Assembly: GCA_016794525.1 (NCBI GenBank)
Contig: JAEUJY010000039.1
Coordinates: forward strand, 1-64,000
Source of the DNA: Myxococcales bacterium
GTDB lineage: Bacteria; Myxococcota_A; Polyangia; Haliangiales; Haliangiaceae
Reading direction: 5' to 3'
DNA: 64,000 nucleotides
Of this stretch, positions 45,201-54,269 are shown in pieces. A model generated the notes under the pieces. It was not told the DNA's origin and made no database searches. It saw only the letters and a list, made by a program, of their open reading frames with translations. The position numbers were made by a program, and so were the translations under genes. Every line of letters begins with the position of its first letter. Position 1 is the stretch's first letter.

Positions 45201-45901
45201 GCGCCGACTGCTCCGAGACGGTCGGCCATGGCACCGCGATGACGCTGTCGGCGTCGCCGCTGGCCGGGTCGAGCTTCGCCGGCTGGAGCGGCGGCGGCTG
45301 CACCGGCACCGGCACGTGCACGGTCACGGTGACCGCGGCCACCTCGGTGACCGCCACGTTCACGCTCAACAGCTACACGCTGTCGGTGGTCACCGCCGGC
45401 ACCGGCGGCGGCACCGTCACCTCGACGCCCGCGGGCATCTCCTGCGGCACCGCGTGCGCCGCCGGCTTCACCCACGGCACCAACGTGACGCTCACCGCGG
45501 CGCCCAACGGCGGCTCGACCTTCAGCGGCTGGAGCGGCGGCGGCTGCTCGGGGACCGGCGCCTGCACCGTCAACATGACGTCGGCCACCACGGTCACCGC
45601 CACGTTCACCGCGAACCTGTACACCCTGACCGTCTGGCGCAACGGCAGCGGCACCGTGACGTCGACGCCGGCCGGCATCACCTGCGCCACCGGCTGCACC
45701 TCCACCGCGCCGGTGTCGGCGCAGTACCCCTACGGCACGATCGTGACGCTGGACGCCAACGACAGCGGGCTGTGGTTCTGGAGCGACTGGGGCGGCGCCT
45801 GCGCCGGCCAGTGGCAGTCGTGCACGCTCACGATCGATAGCAACCTGTCGACCAACGCGATCTTCATCCGCGACACCGGCTGCGACCCGATCTGCCCGTG
45901 A
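42257..45901 (+). CDS. Giant surface lipoprotein with ~14 InlB-like repeats (first paralog)
   Basis: 1214 residues. The lipoprotein signal is MQFVGSRSLRFAITLGLTLA then WLAAC (Cys25), followed by CSVDSPTFTGMIDAAD. Then about 14 tandem units of ~81 residues have the consensus (T)xxGxGTVTSxPAGIxCGxxCxxxFxxGTxVTLTAxPxxGSxFxGWSGGGCxGTGxCxVxxxxxxxVTATF. This is the Divergent InlB B-repeat (Flg_new_2) pattern, with four conserved Cys per unit likely forming two disulfides. Units 1, 2 and 14 are divergent. The chain is probably tethered in the outer membrane, exposed as a long fibre. It is followed by a closely related paralog at 46016. Confidence 0.85.
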   Translation: MQFVGSRSLRFAITLGLTLAWLAACSVDSPTFTGMIDAADGDGGTTDGGGDDVTLAVSKIGTAGGTVSSNPGGIDCGATCTASFARGTMVTLTAMPDADAAFAGWTGACVGSSTTCTVTLDAATTVTATFNVAQYLVTVDLTGSGIGTVTAAAAGIGCPTACETQVAHGTQLRLTAAADPSSEFVGWTVSGGGTPCAGTGACVTTVTGSTTIVATFARNQSLEVTRSGNGNGTVTSAPTGINCGADCSEQFPPASSVTLTATPAADSNFIGWTGGGCAGTGTCTVVVSGATLVTAEFALKQYTLTVTKAGLGAGTVASTPAGINCGATCGAQFNAGTVITLTASPTAGSVFAGWSGGGCTGTASCMVALASATTVTATFSPILHTLTVLRSGAGAGTVVSSPAGISCGADCTEDFAQGAMVTLTATPNAGSTFVGWSGGGCTGTGTCAITMTAAATVTAMFTATQVTLTIAKAGTGTGSVSSSPAGIACGADCSEPYAVGTGVTLSAAADAGSTFAGWSGGGCSGTGTCTVAMAMATTVTATFTLDTFPVSVSKAGTGAGTVTSAPAGISCGADCAETWAFGTAVTLTAAASAGSTFTGWSGGGCTGTGTCTLTVAASTAVTATFTINSYTLTAAKTGAGAGTVTSSPAGISCGADCTESITHGTTVTLTATPAGGSIFNGWSGGGCGGTGSCVVTVTAATTVTADFALAPFALTVSKAGTGAGTVTSSPAGINCGADCTEPYTNGTSVTLTATPTAGSTFGGWSGGGCTGTGTCTTTITSAITVTATFTLNTYPLAVTKAGTGAGTVTSAPAGISCGGTCTASFGHGTAVTLTAAPTAGSTFAGWSGGGCSGTGTCSVTVTASTSVTATFTLNTYTLGVTKAGSGAGTVTSSPAGIACGGTCSASFGHGTSVTLTAAAAGGSTFTGWTGAGCSGTGTCTIAMTAAASVTATFTINSYPLNVVLAGSGGGTVVSSPAGISCGADCSETVGHGTAMTLSASPLAGSSFAGWSGGGCTGTGTCTVTVTAATSVTATFTLNSYTLSVVTAGTGGGTVTSTPAGISCGTACAAGFTHGTNVTLTAAPNGGSTFSGWSGGGCSGTGACTVNMTSATTVTATFTANLYTLTVWRNGSGTVTSTPAGITCATGCTSTAPVSAQYPYGTIVTLDANDSGLWFWSDWGGACAGQWQSCTLTIDSNLSTNAIFIRDTGCDPICP

Positions 45902-46015
45902 TCGCGTTGGGCGGTGACGTCGCCCGGCGTTCGTGAGACGATGGTGGTAGTGGATCGTCGGCCGATCAGGGGAACGACCGGCGGTCCTCACCTCGCCTCA
46001 TCCGAAGGACGCGCC

Positions 46016-49000
46016 ATGTCGTCATCGCTCTCTCGCGTCGCGCGCTTTGCGCTGCTGCTCACGCTGGTCGCCGCCGCGGCCTGCTCGGTCGACGATCCGT
46101 CGTTCACCGGCATCATCGACGCCGCCGATCCCGATGGCACCCAGGCCATCGACGCCGACACCACCGACGGGCCGCCCGGCACGGTGAACCTCACGGTCAC
46201 CCGCGACGGCACGTCGACCGGCACCGTGACGTCGAACCCCGGCGGCATCAACTGCGGCACGCAGTGCAGCGCGGCGTTCGCGATCGACAGCATGGTGACC
46301 TTGACCGCCACCCCCGACACCGGCGCCGAGTTCGCCGGGTGGGCCGGCGGCGGCTGCAGCGGGACGTCGACCTGCACGGTCACGCTCAGCGCCGCGACGA
46401 CGGTCACCGCGACCTTCAACACCGCCCAGTACCTGGTGACGATCGATCTCGGCGGCTCGGGCACCGGCATGGTCACCGGCGCCAGCGCCGGCATCGCCTG
46501 CCCCGGCACCTGCACCGCGATGGTCCCCCACGGCAGCCAGCTGTCGCTGACCGCCTCGACCGGCGCCAACTCGCTGTTCGTCGGCTGGACCGTCGCCGGC
46601 GGGGGCACGGCGTGCAGCGGCACCGGCTCGTGCACGACCACGATCACCGCGCCCGCCACGATCACGGCGACCTTCGCGCTCAACCAGTCGCTCGAGGTGA
46701 CCAAGGCCGGCAGCGGCAACGGCACCGTCACGTCGAACCCCACCGGCATCAACTGCGGCGTCGACTGCAACGAGACCTACCCGCCGGCGACGTCGGTCAC
46801 GCTGACCGCCACCCCGGCCGCCGACTCGACGTTCGCCGGCTGGACCGGCGGCGGCTGCTCGGGCACCGGCACCTGCGTCGTCGTCGTCAACGGCGCGACG
46901 CTGGTGACCGCGACGTTCACGCTGCGCCAGTACACGCTGACCGTCAACAAGGCCGGCCTCGGCGCCGGCAGCGTGACCTCGACGCCCACCGGCATCAACT
47001 GCGGCGCGACCTGCGCCGCGCTGTACGACGCCGGCACCACCGTCACGCTCACCGCCTCCCCCACCGCCGGCTCGATCTTCGCCGGCTGGAGCGGCGGCGG
47101 CTGCACCGGCACCAGCACGTGCCAGGTCACGATGGCGGCGGCCACGACGGTCACCGCGACGTTCACGCCGATCCTGCACACGCTGACCGTGATGCGCACC
47201 GGCGCCGGCTCGGGCACCGTCACCTCGGCGCCCGCCGGCATCAACTGCGGCGCCGACTGCGTCGAGGACTACGCCCAGGGCACGATGGTCACCCTCACCG
47301 CCGCGCCGAGCGCCGGCTCGACGTTCATGGGCTGGAGCGGCGCGGGCTGCGCCGGCACCGGCACCTGCGCGGTCACGATGGCGGCCGCGACCACCGTCAC
47401 CGCCACCTTCACCGCGATGACCGTGACCTTGACCGTCGCCAAGGCCGGCACCGGCAGCGGCACCGTCACCTCGGCCCCGGCCGGCGTCGCGTGTGGCGCC
47501 GACTGCAGCGAGGCCTACACCGTCGGCACCGGCGTCACGCTGACCGCCACCGCCGACCCCGGCACCACGTTCGGCGGGTGGAGCGGCGGCGGCTGCGCCG
47601 GCACCGGCACCTGCATGGTGACGATGAGCATGGCCCAGACCGTCACCGCGACGTTCACGCTCAACACCTACCCGGTCACGGTCACCAAGGCCGGCACCGG
47701 CAGCGGCACCGTCACCTCAGCCCCGGCCGGCATCAGCTGCGGCGCCGACTGCGCCGGCGACTTCGGCCACGGCACGATGGTCACGCTCACCGCCGCCCCG
47801 GCGGTCGGCTCGACGTTCACCGGCTGGTCGGGCGGCGGCTGCACCGGCACCAGCACCTGCGTGCTGACCGTGACCGCGGCGGCCGCGACCACCGCGACCT
47901 TCGCCGCCGATCAGGTCACGCTGACCGTGACCAAGACCGGCGCCGGCGCGGGCACCGTCTCGTCGTCGCCGGCCGGCGTCAGCTGCGGCGCCGACTGCAC
48001 CGAGACCGTCAACTACGGCACGATGATCACGCTGTCGGCGACGCCGGCCGGCGGCTCGATCTTCAACGGCTGGTCGGGCGGCGGCTGCACCGGCACCGGC
48101 TCGTGCGTCGTGACGCTGACCGCGGCCACCACCGTCACCGCCGACTTCGCGCTGGCGCCGTTCGCGCTCAGCGTCACCAAGGCCGGCACCGGCAGCGGCA
48201 CCGTCACGTCGGCGCCGGCCGGCATCAACTGCGGCGCCGACTGCACCGAGCCGTACACCAACGGCACCTCGGTCACGCTCACCGCCACCCCGGCCGCCGG
48301 CTCGACGTTCGCCGGCTGGTCCGGCGGCGGCTGCACCGGCACCGGCACCTGCACCGTCTCGATCACCGCGGCGATCAGTGTCACCGCGACCTTCACGCTC
48401 AACACGTACACGCTGACCGTGGCGCTCGCCGGCACCGGCGTCGGCACCGTGACCTCGTCGCCGGCCGGCATCTCGTGCGGCGCCGACTGCACCGAGGTCG
48501 TCGGCCACGGCGCGACGATGACGCTGACCGCGACGCCGGTCGCCGGCACCACGTTCGCCGGCTGGAGCGGCGGCGGCTGCACCGGGACCGGCACCTGCGC
48601 GGTCACCGTCACCGCCGCGACCACCGTCACCGCGACGTTCACGCTCAACACGTACACGCTGGCCGTCACCAAGGCCGGCACCGGCGCCGGCACCGTCAGC
48701 TCGTCGCCGGCCGGCATCAGCTGCGGCGCCACCTGCTCGGCGTCGTTCGGCCACGGCACGTCGGTCGTGCTGACCGCGACGCCCACCGCCGGCTCGACGT
48801 TCTCCGGCTGGACCGGCGGCGGCTGCAGCGGCACCGGCACCTGCACGATCGCGATGACCGCCGCCGCGTCGGTGACCGCGACCTTCGTGCTCAACACGTA
48901 CACGCTGACCGCGGCGCTGGCCGGGACCGGGACCGGCACCGTCACCTCGTCCCCGGCCGGCATCAACTGCGGCGCCGACTGCACCGAGGTCGTCGGCCAC

Positions 49001-51184
49001 GGCACCGTGATGACGCTGACCGCGTCGCCGGGCGTCGGCTCGACGTTCACCGGCTGGAGCGGCGGCGGCTGCACCGGCACCGGCACCTGCGCCGTCACCG
49101 TCACCGCCGCGACCACCGTCACCGCGACGTTCGCGCTCAACAGCTACACGCTGACCGTCGCCAAGGCCGGCACCGGCGCGGGCACCGTCGCGTCGTCGCC
49201 GGTCGGCATCAGCTGCGGCGCCACCTGCGCGGCCAGCTTCAGCCACGGCACCAGCGTCACCCTGACCGCGACGCCGTCGGCCGGCTCGACGTTCAGCGGC
49301 TGGAGCGGCGGCGGCTGCTCGGGCACCGGCACCTGCGTCGTCGCGCTGACCTCCGCCACCACCGTCACCGCCAGCTTCACGATCAACACCTACACGCTGA
49401 GCGTCACGATCGGCGCGTCGTCGGGCACCGGCTCGGTCACGTCGTCGCCCGCCGGCATCAACTGCGGCACCGACTGCTCCGAGGTCTACAACCACGGCAC
49501 CAGCGTGACGCTCACCGCCACGCCCGCCGGCGGCTCGACGTTCTCGGGCTGGAGCGGCGCCTGCACCGGCACCGGCACCTGCACCGTCCCGATGACCGCG
49601 ACCACCGCCGTCACCGCCACGTTCGCGATCGCCCAGTACACGCTCACCGTGAGCAAGCCCGGCACCGGCTCGGGCACCGTCACCTCGTCGCCCGCCGGCA
49701 TCTCCTGCGGCACCGACTGCAGCGAGCTCGTCAACTACAACACCAGCATGACCCTGACCGCCGCCGTCAGCGCCGGCTCGACGTTCACCGGCTGGTCCGG
49801 CGGCGGCTGCACCGGCACCGCCACCACCTGCACCGTCGCGGTGACCGCCAACACCACCGTCACGGCGAACTTCACGCTGAACACGTACACGCTGAGCGTC
49901 GCGACGACCGGGTCGGGCACCGTCACCTCGTCGCCGGCCGGCATCAGCTGCGGCACGACCTGCTCGGCCAGCTTCAACTACGGCACCGCCGTCACGCTGA
50001 CCGCCGCCGCCGGCTCCGGGTACACCTTCACCGGCTGGGGCGGCGCCTGTACCGGCACCGGCACCTGCTCAGTGACGGTGACCGCGGCCGCCAGCGTCTC
50101 GGCCACGTTCACGCTCAACACGTACACGCTGGCGGTCACCAAGTCGGGCACCGGCGCCGGCACCGTGACCTCGTCGCCGGCCGGCATCACCTGTGGCGCC
50201 GACTGCTCTGAGGTCTACAGCCACGGCACCAACGTGGTGCTGACGGCGGCCGCGAGTTCCGGCTCGACGTTCACCGGCTGGTCGGGCGGCGGCTGCACCG
50301 GTACCGCCAGCACGTGCACCGTGTCGATGACCGCGGCGACGACCGTGAGCGCGACCTTCACGCTCAATACGTACACGCTGACGGTCACCAAGTCGGGCAC
50401 CGGCGCGGGAACCGTGACGTCCTCGCCGGCCGGCATCACCTGTGGCGCCGACTGCTCTGAGGTCTACAGCCACGGCACCAACGTGGTGCTGACGGCGGCC
50501 GCGAGTTCCGGCTCGACGTTCGCCGGCTGGAGCGGCGGCGGCTGCACGGGCACTGCGACCACCTGCACGGTGCCGATGACCGCCGCAGCCACTGTCGATG
50601 CTCGCTTCAACCTCAACACCTACACGATTACGATCACCCTGTCAGGCAGCGGCACCGTGACTTCGTCGCCCGCCGGCATCACGTGCGGGACCACATGTAC
50701 TGGCACTTTTACCCAGGGCACCAGCGTCACGCTGACGGCGACCGCGGGTGCTGGCCACAGCTGGAGCGGCTGGGGCGGCAGCGGCCCGTCGGTGGGTTGC
50801 AACGGCCCACCTACCTGTACCTTCACGATTGGTGGCAGCCAGAACATCACCGCGACGTTCACACCGATCAACTACACGGTCTCGGTCACGAAGCTCGGCA
50901 CCGGCACCGTACGCTCCAGCCCTGGGACCATCGTCTGTGGCACGACGTGCAGCAACACGTTCGCGTACGGGACGGTGGTTACCCTCACGGCGACCCCCGG
51001 ATCGGGACAGTTCTTCTCGGACTGGCTCAGCGGCGATTGCGTCGGGCAAGGCGCGACGTGCACGTTCACCGTGACCGGCGACTCAGCCAACCGCGCGTTC
51101 TTCGAGTGCTCGCTTTGCCGGCAAGTCCCTGTCCTGGGGAGGCTCCTGAGTCATCGCGCAGGCATGTCCGTCTCGTCGCCGTGA
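46016..51184 (+). CDS. Giant surface lipoprotein with ~20 InlB-like repeats (second paralog)
   Basis: 1722 residues. Signal and lipobox are MSSSLSRVARFALLLTLVAA then AAC (Cys23). The start CSVDDPSFTGIIDAAD matches the first paralog's CSVDSPTFTGMIDAAD, so the two arose by gene duplication. About 20 units of 81-83 residues follow, with the same Cys pattern. Two of them (near 50174-50272 and 50423-50521) are nearly identical at DNA level. GAAGGA precedes the ATG. After the stop there are ~212 bp before the next gene. The repeat number differs between the pair, suggesting expansion and contraction. Confidence 0.85.
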   Translation: MSSSLSRVARFALLLTLVAAAACSVDDPSFTGIIDAADPDGTQAIDADTTDGPPGTVNLTVTRDGTSTGTVTSNPGGINCGTQCSAAFAIDSMVTLTATPDTGAEFAGWAGGGCSGTSTCTVTLSAATTVTATFNTAQYLVTIDLGGSGTGMVTGASAGIACPGTCTAMVPHGSQLSLTASTGANSLFVGWTVAGGGTACSGTGSCTTTITAPATITATFALNQSLEVTKAGSGNGTVTSNPTGINCGVDCNETYPPATSVTLTATPAADSTFAGWTGGGCSGTGTCVVVVNGATLVTATFTLRQYTLTVNKAGLGAGSVTSTPTGINCGATCAALYDAGTTVTLTASPTAGSIFAGWSGGGCTGTSTCQVTMAAATTVTATFTPILHTLTVMRTGAGSGTVTSAPAGINCGADCVEDYAQGTMVTLTAAPSAGSTFMGWSGAGCAGTGTCAVTMAAATTVTATFTAMTVTLTVAKAGTGSGTVTSAPAGVACGADCSEAYTVGTGVTLTATADPGTTFGGWSGGGCAGTGTCMVTMSMAQTVTATFTLNTYPVTVTKAGTGSGTVTSAPAGISCGADCAGDFGHGTMVTLTAAPAVGSTFTGWSGGGCTGTSTCVLTVTAAAATTATFAADQVTLTVTKTGAGAGTVSSSPAGVSCGADCTETVNYGTMITLSATPAGGSIFNGWSGGGCTGTGSCVVTLTAATTVTADFALAPFALSVTKAGTGSGTVTSAPAGINCGADCTEPYTNGTSVTLTATPAAGSTFAGWSGGGCTGTGTCTVSITAAISVTATFTLNTYTLTVALAGTGVGTVTSSPAGISCGADCTEVVGHGATMTLTATPVAGTTFAGWSGGGCTGTGTCAVTVTAATTVTATFTLNTYTLAVTKAGTGAGTVSSSPAGISCGATCSASFGHGTSVVLTATPTAGSTFSGWTGGGCSGTGTCTIAMTAAASVTATFVLNTYTLTAALAGTGTGTVTSSPAGINCGADCTEVVGHGTVMTLTASPGVGSTFTGWSGGGCTGTGTCAVTVTAATTVTATFALNSYTLTVAKAGTGAGTVASSPVGISCGATCAASFSHGTSVTLTATPSAGSTFSGWSGGGCSGTGTCVVALTSATTVTASFTINTYTLSVTIGASSGTGSVTSSPAGINCGTDCSEVYNHGTSVTLTATPAGGSTFSGWSGACTGTGTCTVPMTATTAVTATFAIAQYTLTVSKPGTGSGTVTSSPAGISCGTDCSELVNYNTSMTLTAAVSAGSTFTGWSGGGCTGTATTCTVAVTANTTVTANFTLNTYTLSVATTGSGTVTSSPAGISCGTTCSASFNYGTAVTLTAAAGSGYTFTGWGGACTGTGTCSVTVTAAASVSATFTLNTYTLAVTKSGTGAGTVTSSPAGITCGADCSEVYSHGTNVVLTAAASSGSTFTGWSGGGCTGTASTCTVSMTAATTVSATFTLNTYTLTVTKSGTGAGTVTSSPAGITCGADCSEVYSHGTNVVLTAAASSGSTFAGWSGGGCTGTATTCTVPMTAAATVDARFNLNTYTITITLSGSGTVTSSPAGITCGTTCTGTFTQGTSVTLTATAGAGHSWSGWGGSGPSVGCNGPPTCTFTIGGSQNITATFTPINYTVSVTKLGTGTVRSSPGTIVCGTTCSNTFAYGTVVTLTATPGSGQFFSDWLSGDCVGQGATCTFTVTGDSANRAFFECSLCRQVPVLGRLLSHRAGMSVSSP

Positions 51185-51396
51185 CGGCGGCGCCTCGGTG
51201 CGGGAGCGGGCGCGACATGCACACGCACCGCCACGAGCCACCGTCCTCCAGATCCGTGCGACGGAGGCGTGCCCCGCCTGTCGGCGAGTGCTGGGAGGGG
51301 TAGAGCCAGACGCGGACCGCGGACGCAACCGTGGGCGCGAGCGGTCGATAGCCACGGCATGCAGATGTCGGGATCGACCCTCGCGGCGGTGGGTCC

Positions 51397-52425
51397 ATGA
51401 GCGGCGCGTTCATGCTCCGCGATCGCGGCGCGCGGCACCAAATGCTGGCGGCGGAGGTGGCAGAGCTGGTGCGTCGGGCGCCCGACGTCGAGACCGGGCT
51501 GCGGATCCTGGCGGGCTACCAGGCGCAGCTGCCGACGCGGGGGGCGTGGGCGACGAAGCTCGCGGCGCCGGTGTTCGACGAGATCCCGCTCGCGGGCGTC
51601 GGGCTGCGTCGACACGAGCTCGACGGCGAAGTGGTCTGGGTCGGCCCCGTCGCGCGGGTCGGGCGGGCGCTGGGGCGGGCCCGCGCGCGCGGCCTGGTGC
51701 AGCAGGTCGACCAGGCCAACGGCGGCGCGCGGGTGTTTCGCGTCGGCAGCGCCGTGCTGGAGCTCGTCGCCACGCTGATCGTCGACGCGGCGGCGGCGGC
51801 ACCGCCGCCGATCGAGCGGCACGCCCCGGCGATCGCGTCCCAAGGACCAAGCGCGCTGATGTTGGCCGTGGGATGCATGGCCTACGGCACGACAGTCGCA
51901 CCGACGCTGGGCCTCGCGCTGTGCGGGCTCGCGCTGCCGCTGTGGATCCTCACCGAGGTGCGCCGGAACGCGCAGCGCCGCACGAGCGCCGCGACGTCCC
52001 CCCGCCGGGCGACGTTGACCTTGGCCGGCGCGACGGCGTCGCCGTACCGCGGCGCCGCGGCCGAGCCGGTGCAGGTCGAACGGTTCTTCGCCTGGTTCCG
52101 CGAGGCCGGTGTGGCGATCGCCGCCCGTCACGGCGACGCGCACGTCACGGCTGACGACGGGACCGAGTGCCGCATCGACGGCGCCGGGTTCGGCGCGGTG
52201 CGGATCGCCGAGCTGGTGGTCGGCTACGACGACGCGGCCGGCCCGGCGACGGTGGCGCGGGTGCTGGCGACGCACGTCGGGCCCGTGCAGGTCGCGCTGG
52301 CACACGGCGGCTTCACGATCGCCGACGTCGCAGGCTTCGAGCGGTGGCGAGCGGAGCATCGGCGGGTCCGCGCCGCACTCGCCGACCTGGCCGATGCCCT
52401 CGAGGTCGAGGTCCGCAACGGGTAA
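51397..52425 (+). CDS. Hypothetical membrane protein
   Basis: 342 residues. Residues ~1-140 are soluble and helical/beta. A hydrophobic stretch at ~151-187 (PSALMLAVGC, YGTTVAPTLGLALCGLALPLWIL) makes one long or two short membrane helices. The C-terminal ~150 residues are a beta-alpha domain (VERFFAWFREAGVAIAARHG, RIAELVVGYDD) that I do not recognise. ATG 51397 and ATG 51412 are both possible. A strong rho-independent terminator at 52482-52513 supports a real transcript ending here. Confidence 0.7.
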   Translation: MSGAFMLRDRGARHQMLAAEVAELVRRAPDVETGLRILAGYQAQLPTRGAWATKLAAPVFDEIPLAGVGLRRHELDGEVVWVGPVARVGRALGRARARGLVQQVDQANGGARVFRVGSAVLELVATLIVDAAAAAPPPIERHAPAIASQGPSALMLAVGCMAYGTTVAPTLGLALCGLALPLWILTEVRRNAQRRTSAATSPRRATLTLAGATASPYRGAAAEPVQVERFFAWFREAGVAIAARHGDAHVTADDGTECRIDGAGFGAVRIAELVVGYDDAAGPATVARVLATHVGPVQVALAHGGFTIADVAGFERWRAEHRRVRAALADLADALEVEVRNG

Positions 52426-52481
52426 GTCGGTGCGCGTCGCCCGTACCGAGTTCGGCGCCGCCGTCCGGGAGTGGACGGGCG

Positions 52482-52513
52482 TGGCCGGATCTCGGACGAA
52501 TCCGGCCATTTTT
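52482..52513 (+). terminator. Rho-independent terminator
   Basis: A 9-bp perfect stem TGGCCGGAT/ATCCGGCCA with a 9-base loop is followed by TTTTT (52509-52513). It lies 57 bp after the stop of the membrane protein and before the HNH gene, so it separates the two transcripts. Confidence 0.88.
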
Positions 52514-52586
52514 GTCCGTGTTTCGGACGCGTTGCGCCAGGCATCGCGGAGTTACGACGGGCACGCGGCTTGCTCAGCACCGCGGC

Positions 52587-54269
52587 ATGGTGGACGGCGT
52601 GGATGGTGGCGCGGGGGAGGCACCCACGAGCGACGGCGCGGCGGCGGCGACGGCGAGCGACTGGCGCGCCCTCGATCAGACGCTGCGCCAGCTGGCGCGG
52701 CGGCGGGCCGCGCTCGACGTCGAGGAAGCGCGGTACCTTCGGCAAGCGCGGGCCGAGGGGCTCCATCGCCGGTTCGGGTACGGGTCGTTCTTCGAGTACG
52801 CCGAGCGCGTGCTCGGGTACGCGCCGGCGGTGACGCGCGAGCGAATGCGGGTGGCCGATGCGCTCGCGACGCTACCGAAGCTGCACGCGGCCATGGCGGC
52901 AGGCGACCTCGCGTACAGCGCCGTACGCGAGCTGACCCGGGTCGCGACCACCGAGAACGAGGCCGAGTGGCTCGACGCCGCGGCCACCCGCACCGTGCGC
53001 GAGATCGAGGACATGGTCAGCGGGCGTCGCCTCGGCGACGCGCCCGACGACGCGCGCGATCCGGCCCTGCTGTTACACGAGCGGCGGTTCTTGCTGAGCG
53101 CCGCGACCCTCGGGGCCTACGTCAAGGTGCGCGACGTCGAGTCGAAGGCGTGCGGGCGCGCGCTCACTGACGACGAGGTCATGGCGCTCCTGTGCGCCGA
53201 ACGGCTCGCCGGCACCACCGCGCCTGATCCCGCCGCGCGGCGACCGCAGTATCAGATCGCGCTCAGCCAGTGCCCAGACTGCGCGAAGGGGTGGATCGAC
53301 GTCGCCGGCCAGGCGATCGAGCTCAGCGCCACCGAAATCGCGCAGGCGTCGTGCGACGCCGAGTTGCTCGGCCGCGTCGATGGCGAGGCGCCGCCGCGCG
53401 TGACCAAGACCATCCCGCCGCGAGTCCGGCGTGCCGCACTGCGGCGCGACCGCGGTCGGTGTCGCGTGCCTGGCTGCCGCAACGCCCGCTTCGTGGACCT
53501 GCACCACGTCGTGCCACGGGCCAAGGGCGGCGATCACCGGCCGACCTGGTTGGCGACGATGTGCTCCGCTCACCACAAGGCCGCGCACGACGGCCGGCTC
53601 CTGGTCACCAAGGACTCGCGCGGCCGGCTCAGGTTCGCGCACGCCGACGGCCGTCCCTACGGCGCCCAGCCGTCCCACGTGGGAGATCCGCCGCCGGCGC
53701 CCCCCGGCCAACAAGCAACGGTCGAGAAGTCCGCAGCCGCGCCGGCACCGGCGCCCGCCGCCGACGCGTCCGCAGAGTCGCCAAGCAGCACTGCCGTGCC
53801 CCAGGGGCCCGCGGCCAAGCCTGGCGACGTCCTCGCCGCGGTCGCAGCCCGCTCGTCGTCGCCGGACGCCCCCGTCATTACCGCGCTGCCCGCGAAGGCG
53901 CACCTGGAACGTTCGAAGGTGGAGGCGGCGTCCCACGTGGGACGCGCGACGCCACGACCAGCGACGCCGCGGACCGCGAAGCCCCGGTCTGCAGAGGCGC
54001 CGGCCATGTCCCACGTGGGACGCGCGATGAGGAAGGTACCGGCCACCGCCCATGCGACACCGGCGAAGGCCCGAACGGCACAGGCGAAGGCCCGAACGGT
54101 GGCAGCGCCGGGGCCGACCGCGCCCCGCGTGAACACCCGAAGGCCGAAACGCGGACGACAGAGCCGACGTGGCACCGCACCAGCCGACGCGAGCGAACAA
54201 CTCGCCCGGCGCCATCGGGCGAGCCGACGCTCGAAGCCTAGAAGCCGACGCGGACGGTCACGCCGGTGA
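52587..54269 (+). CDS. 13E12/DUF222-type HNH endonuclease with palindrome-bearing tail
   Basis: 560 residues. Residues 25-240 are the helical 13E12-repeat (DUF222) region (YLRQARAEGLHRRFGYGSFFEYAERVLG, ERMRVADALATLPKLHAAMAAGDLAYSAVRELTRVAT). Residues ~285-336 are the HNH domain: zinc Cys292/297 (CRVPGC), DLHHVVPRAKGG with the two His, then CSAHHKAAHDGRL. From ~360 on the chain is disordered (Ala/Pro, then Arg/Lys-rich). It contains SHVG at 363, 449 and 475, each encoded by the palindrome TCCCACGTGGGA at 53673, 53931 and 54009. The ATG at 52587 has no clear RBS. Its last 32 bp overlap the stop region of the converging TPR gene. Confidence 0.85.
   Translation: MVDGVDGGAGEAPTSDGAAAATASDWRALDQTLRQLARRRAALDVEEARYLRQARAEGLHRRFGYGSFFEYAERVLGYAPAVTRERMRVADALATLPKLHAAMAAGDLAYSAVRELTRVATTENEAEWLDAAATRTVREIEDMVSGRRLGDAPDDARDPALLLHERRFLLSAATLGAYVKVRDVESKACGRALTDDEVMALLCAERLAGTTAPDPAARRPQYQIALSQCPDCAKGWIDVAGQAIELSATEIAQASCDAELLGRVDGEAPPRVTKTIPPRVRRAALRRDRGRCRVPGCRNARFVDLHHVVPRAKGGDHRPTWLATMCSAHHKAAHDGRLLVTKDSRGRLRFAHADGRPYGAQPSHVGDPPPAPPGQQATVEKSAAAPAPAPAADASAESPSSTAVPQGPAAKPGDVLAAVAARSSSPDAPVITALPAKAHLERSKVEAASHVGRATPRPATPRTAKPRSAEAPAMSHVGRAMRKVPATAHATPAKARTAQAKARTVAAPGPTAPRVNTRRPKRGRQSRRGTAPADASEQLARRHRASRRSKPRSRRGRSRR
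53673..54020. repeat. Three copies of palindrome TCCCACGTGGGA inside the HNH gene
   Basis: Perfect palindromes lie at 53673-53684, 53931-53942 and 54009-54020, all in the same frame (Ser-His-Val-Gly). The second extends to an 18-bp perfect palindrome GCGTCCCACGTGGGACGC. All carry the 13-mer GTCCCACGTGGGA, which is also the core of the tandem array at 1-522. Confidence 0.95.

Noticed and set aside
42239-45991. A 1250-residue minus-strand frame across the first giant lipoprotein
   Set aside because: It is the antisense shadow of a periodic high-GC coding region (Gly/Ala/Arg/Asp monotony). The plus strand has signal peptide, lipobox and a known repeat family.
47717-49495. Long minus-strand frame across the second giant lipoprotein
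   Set aside because: Same reason: a periodic shadow with no recognisable motif.
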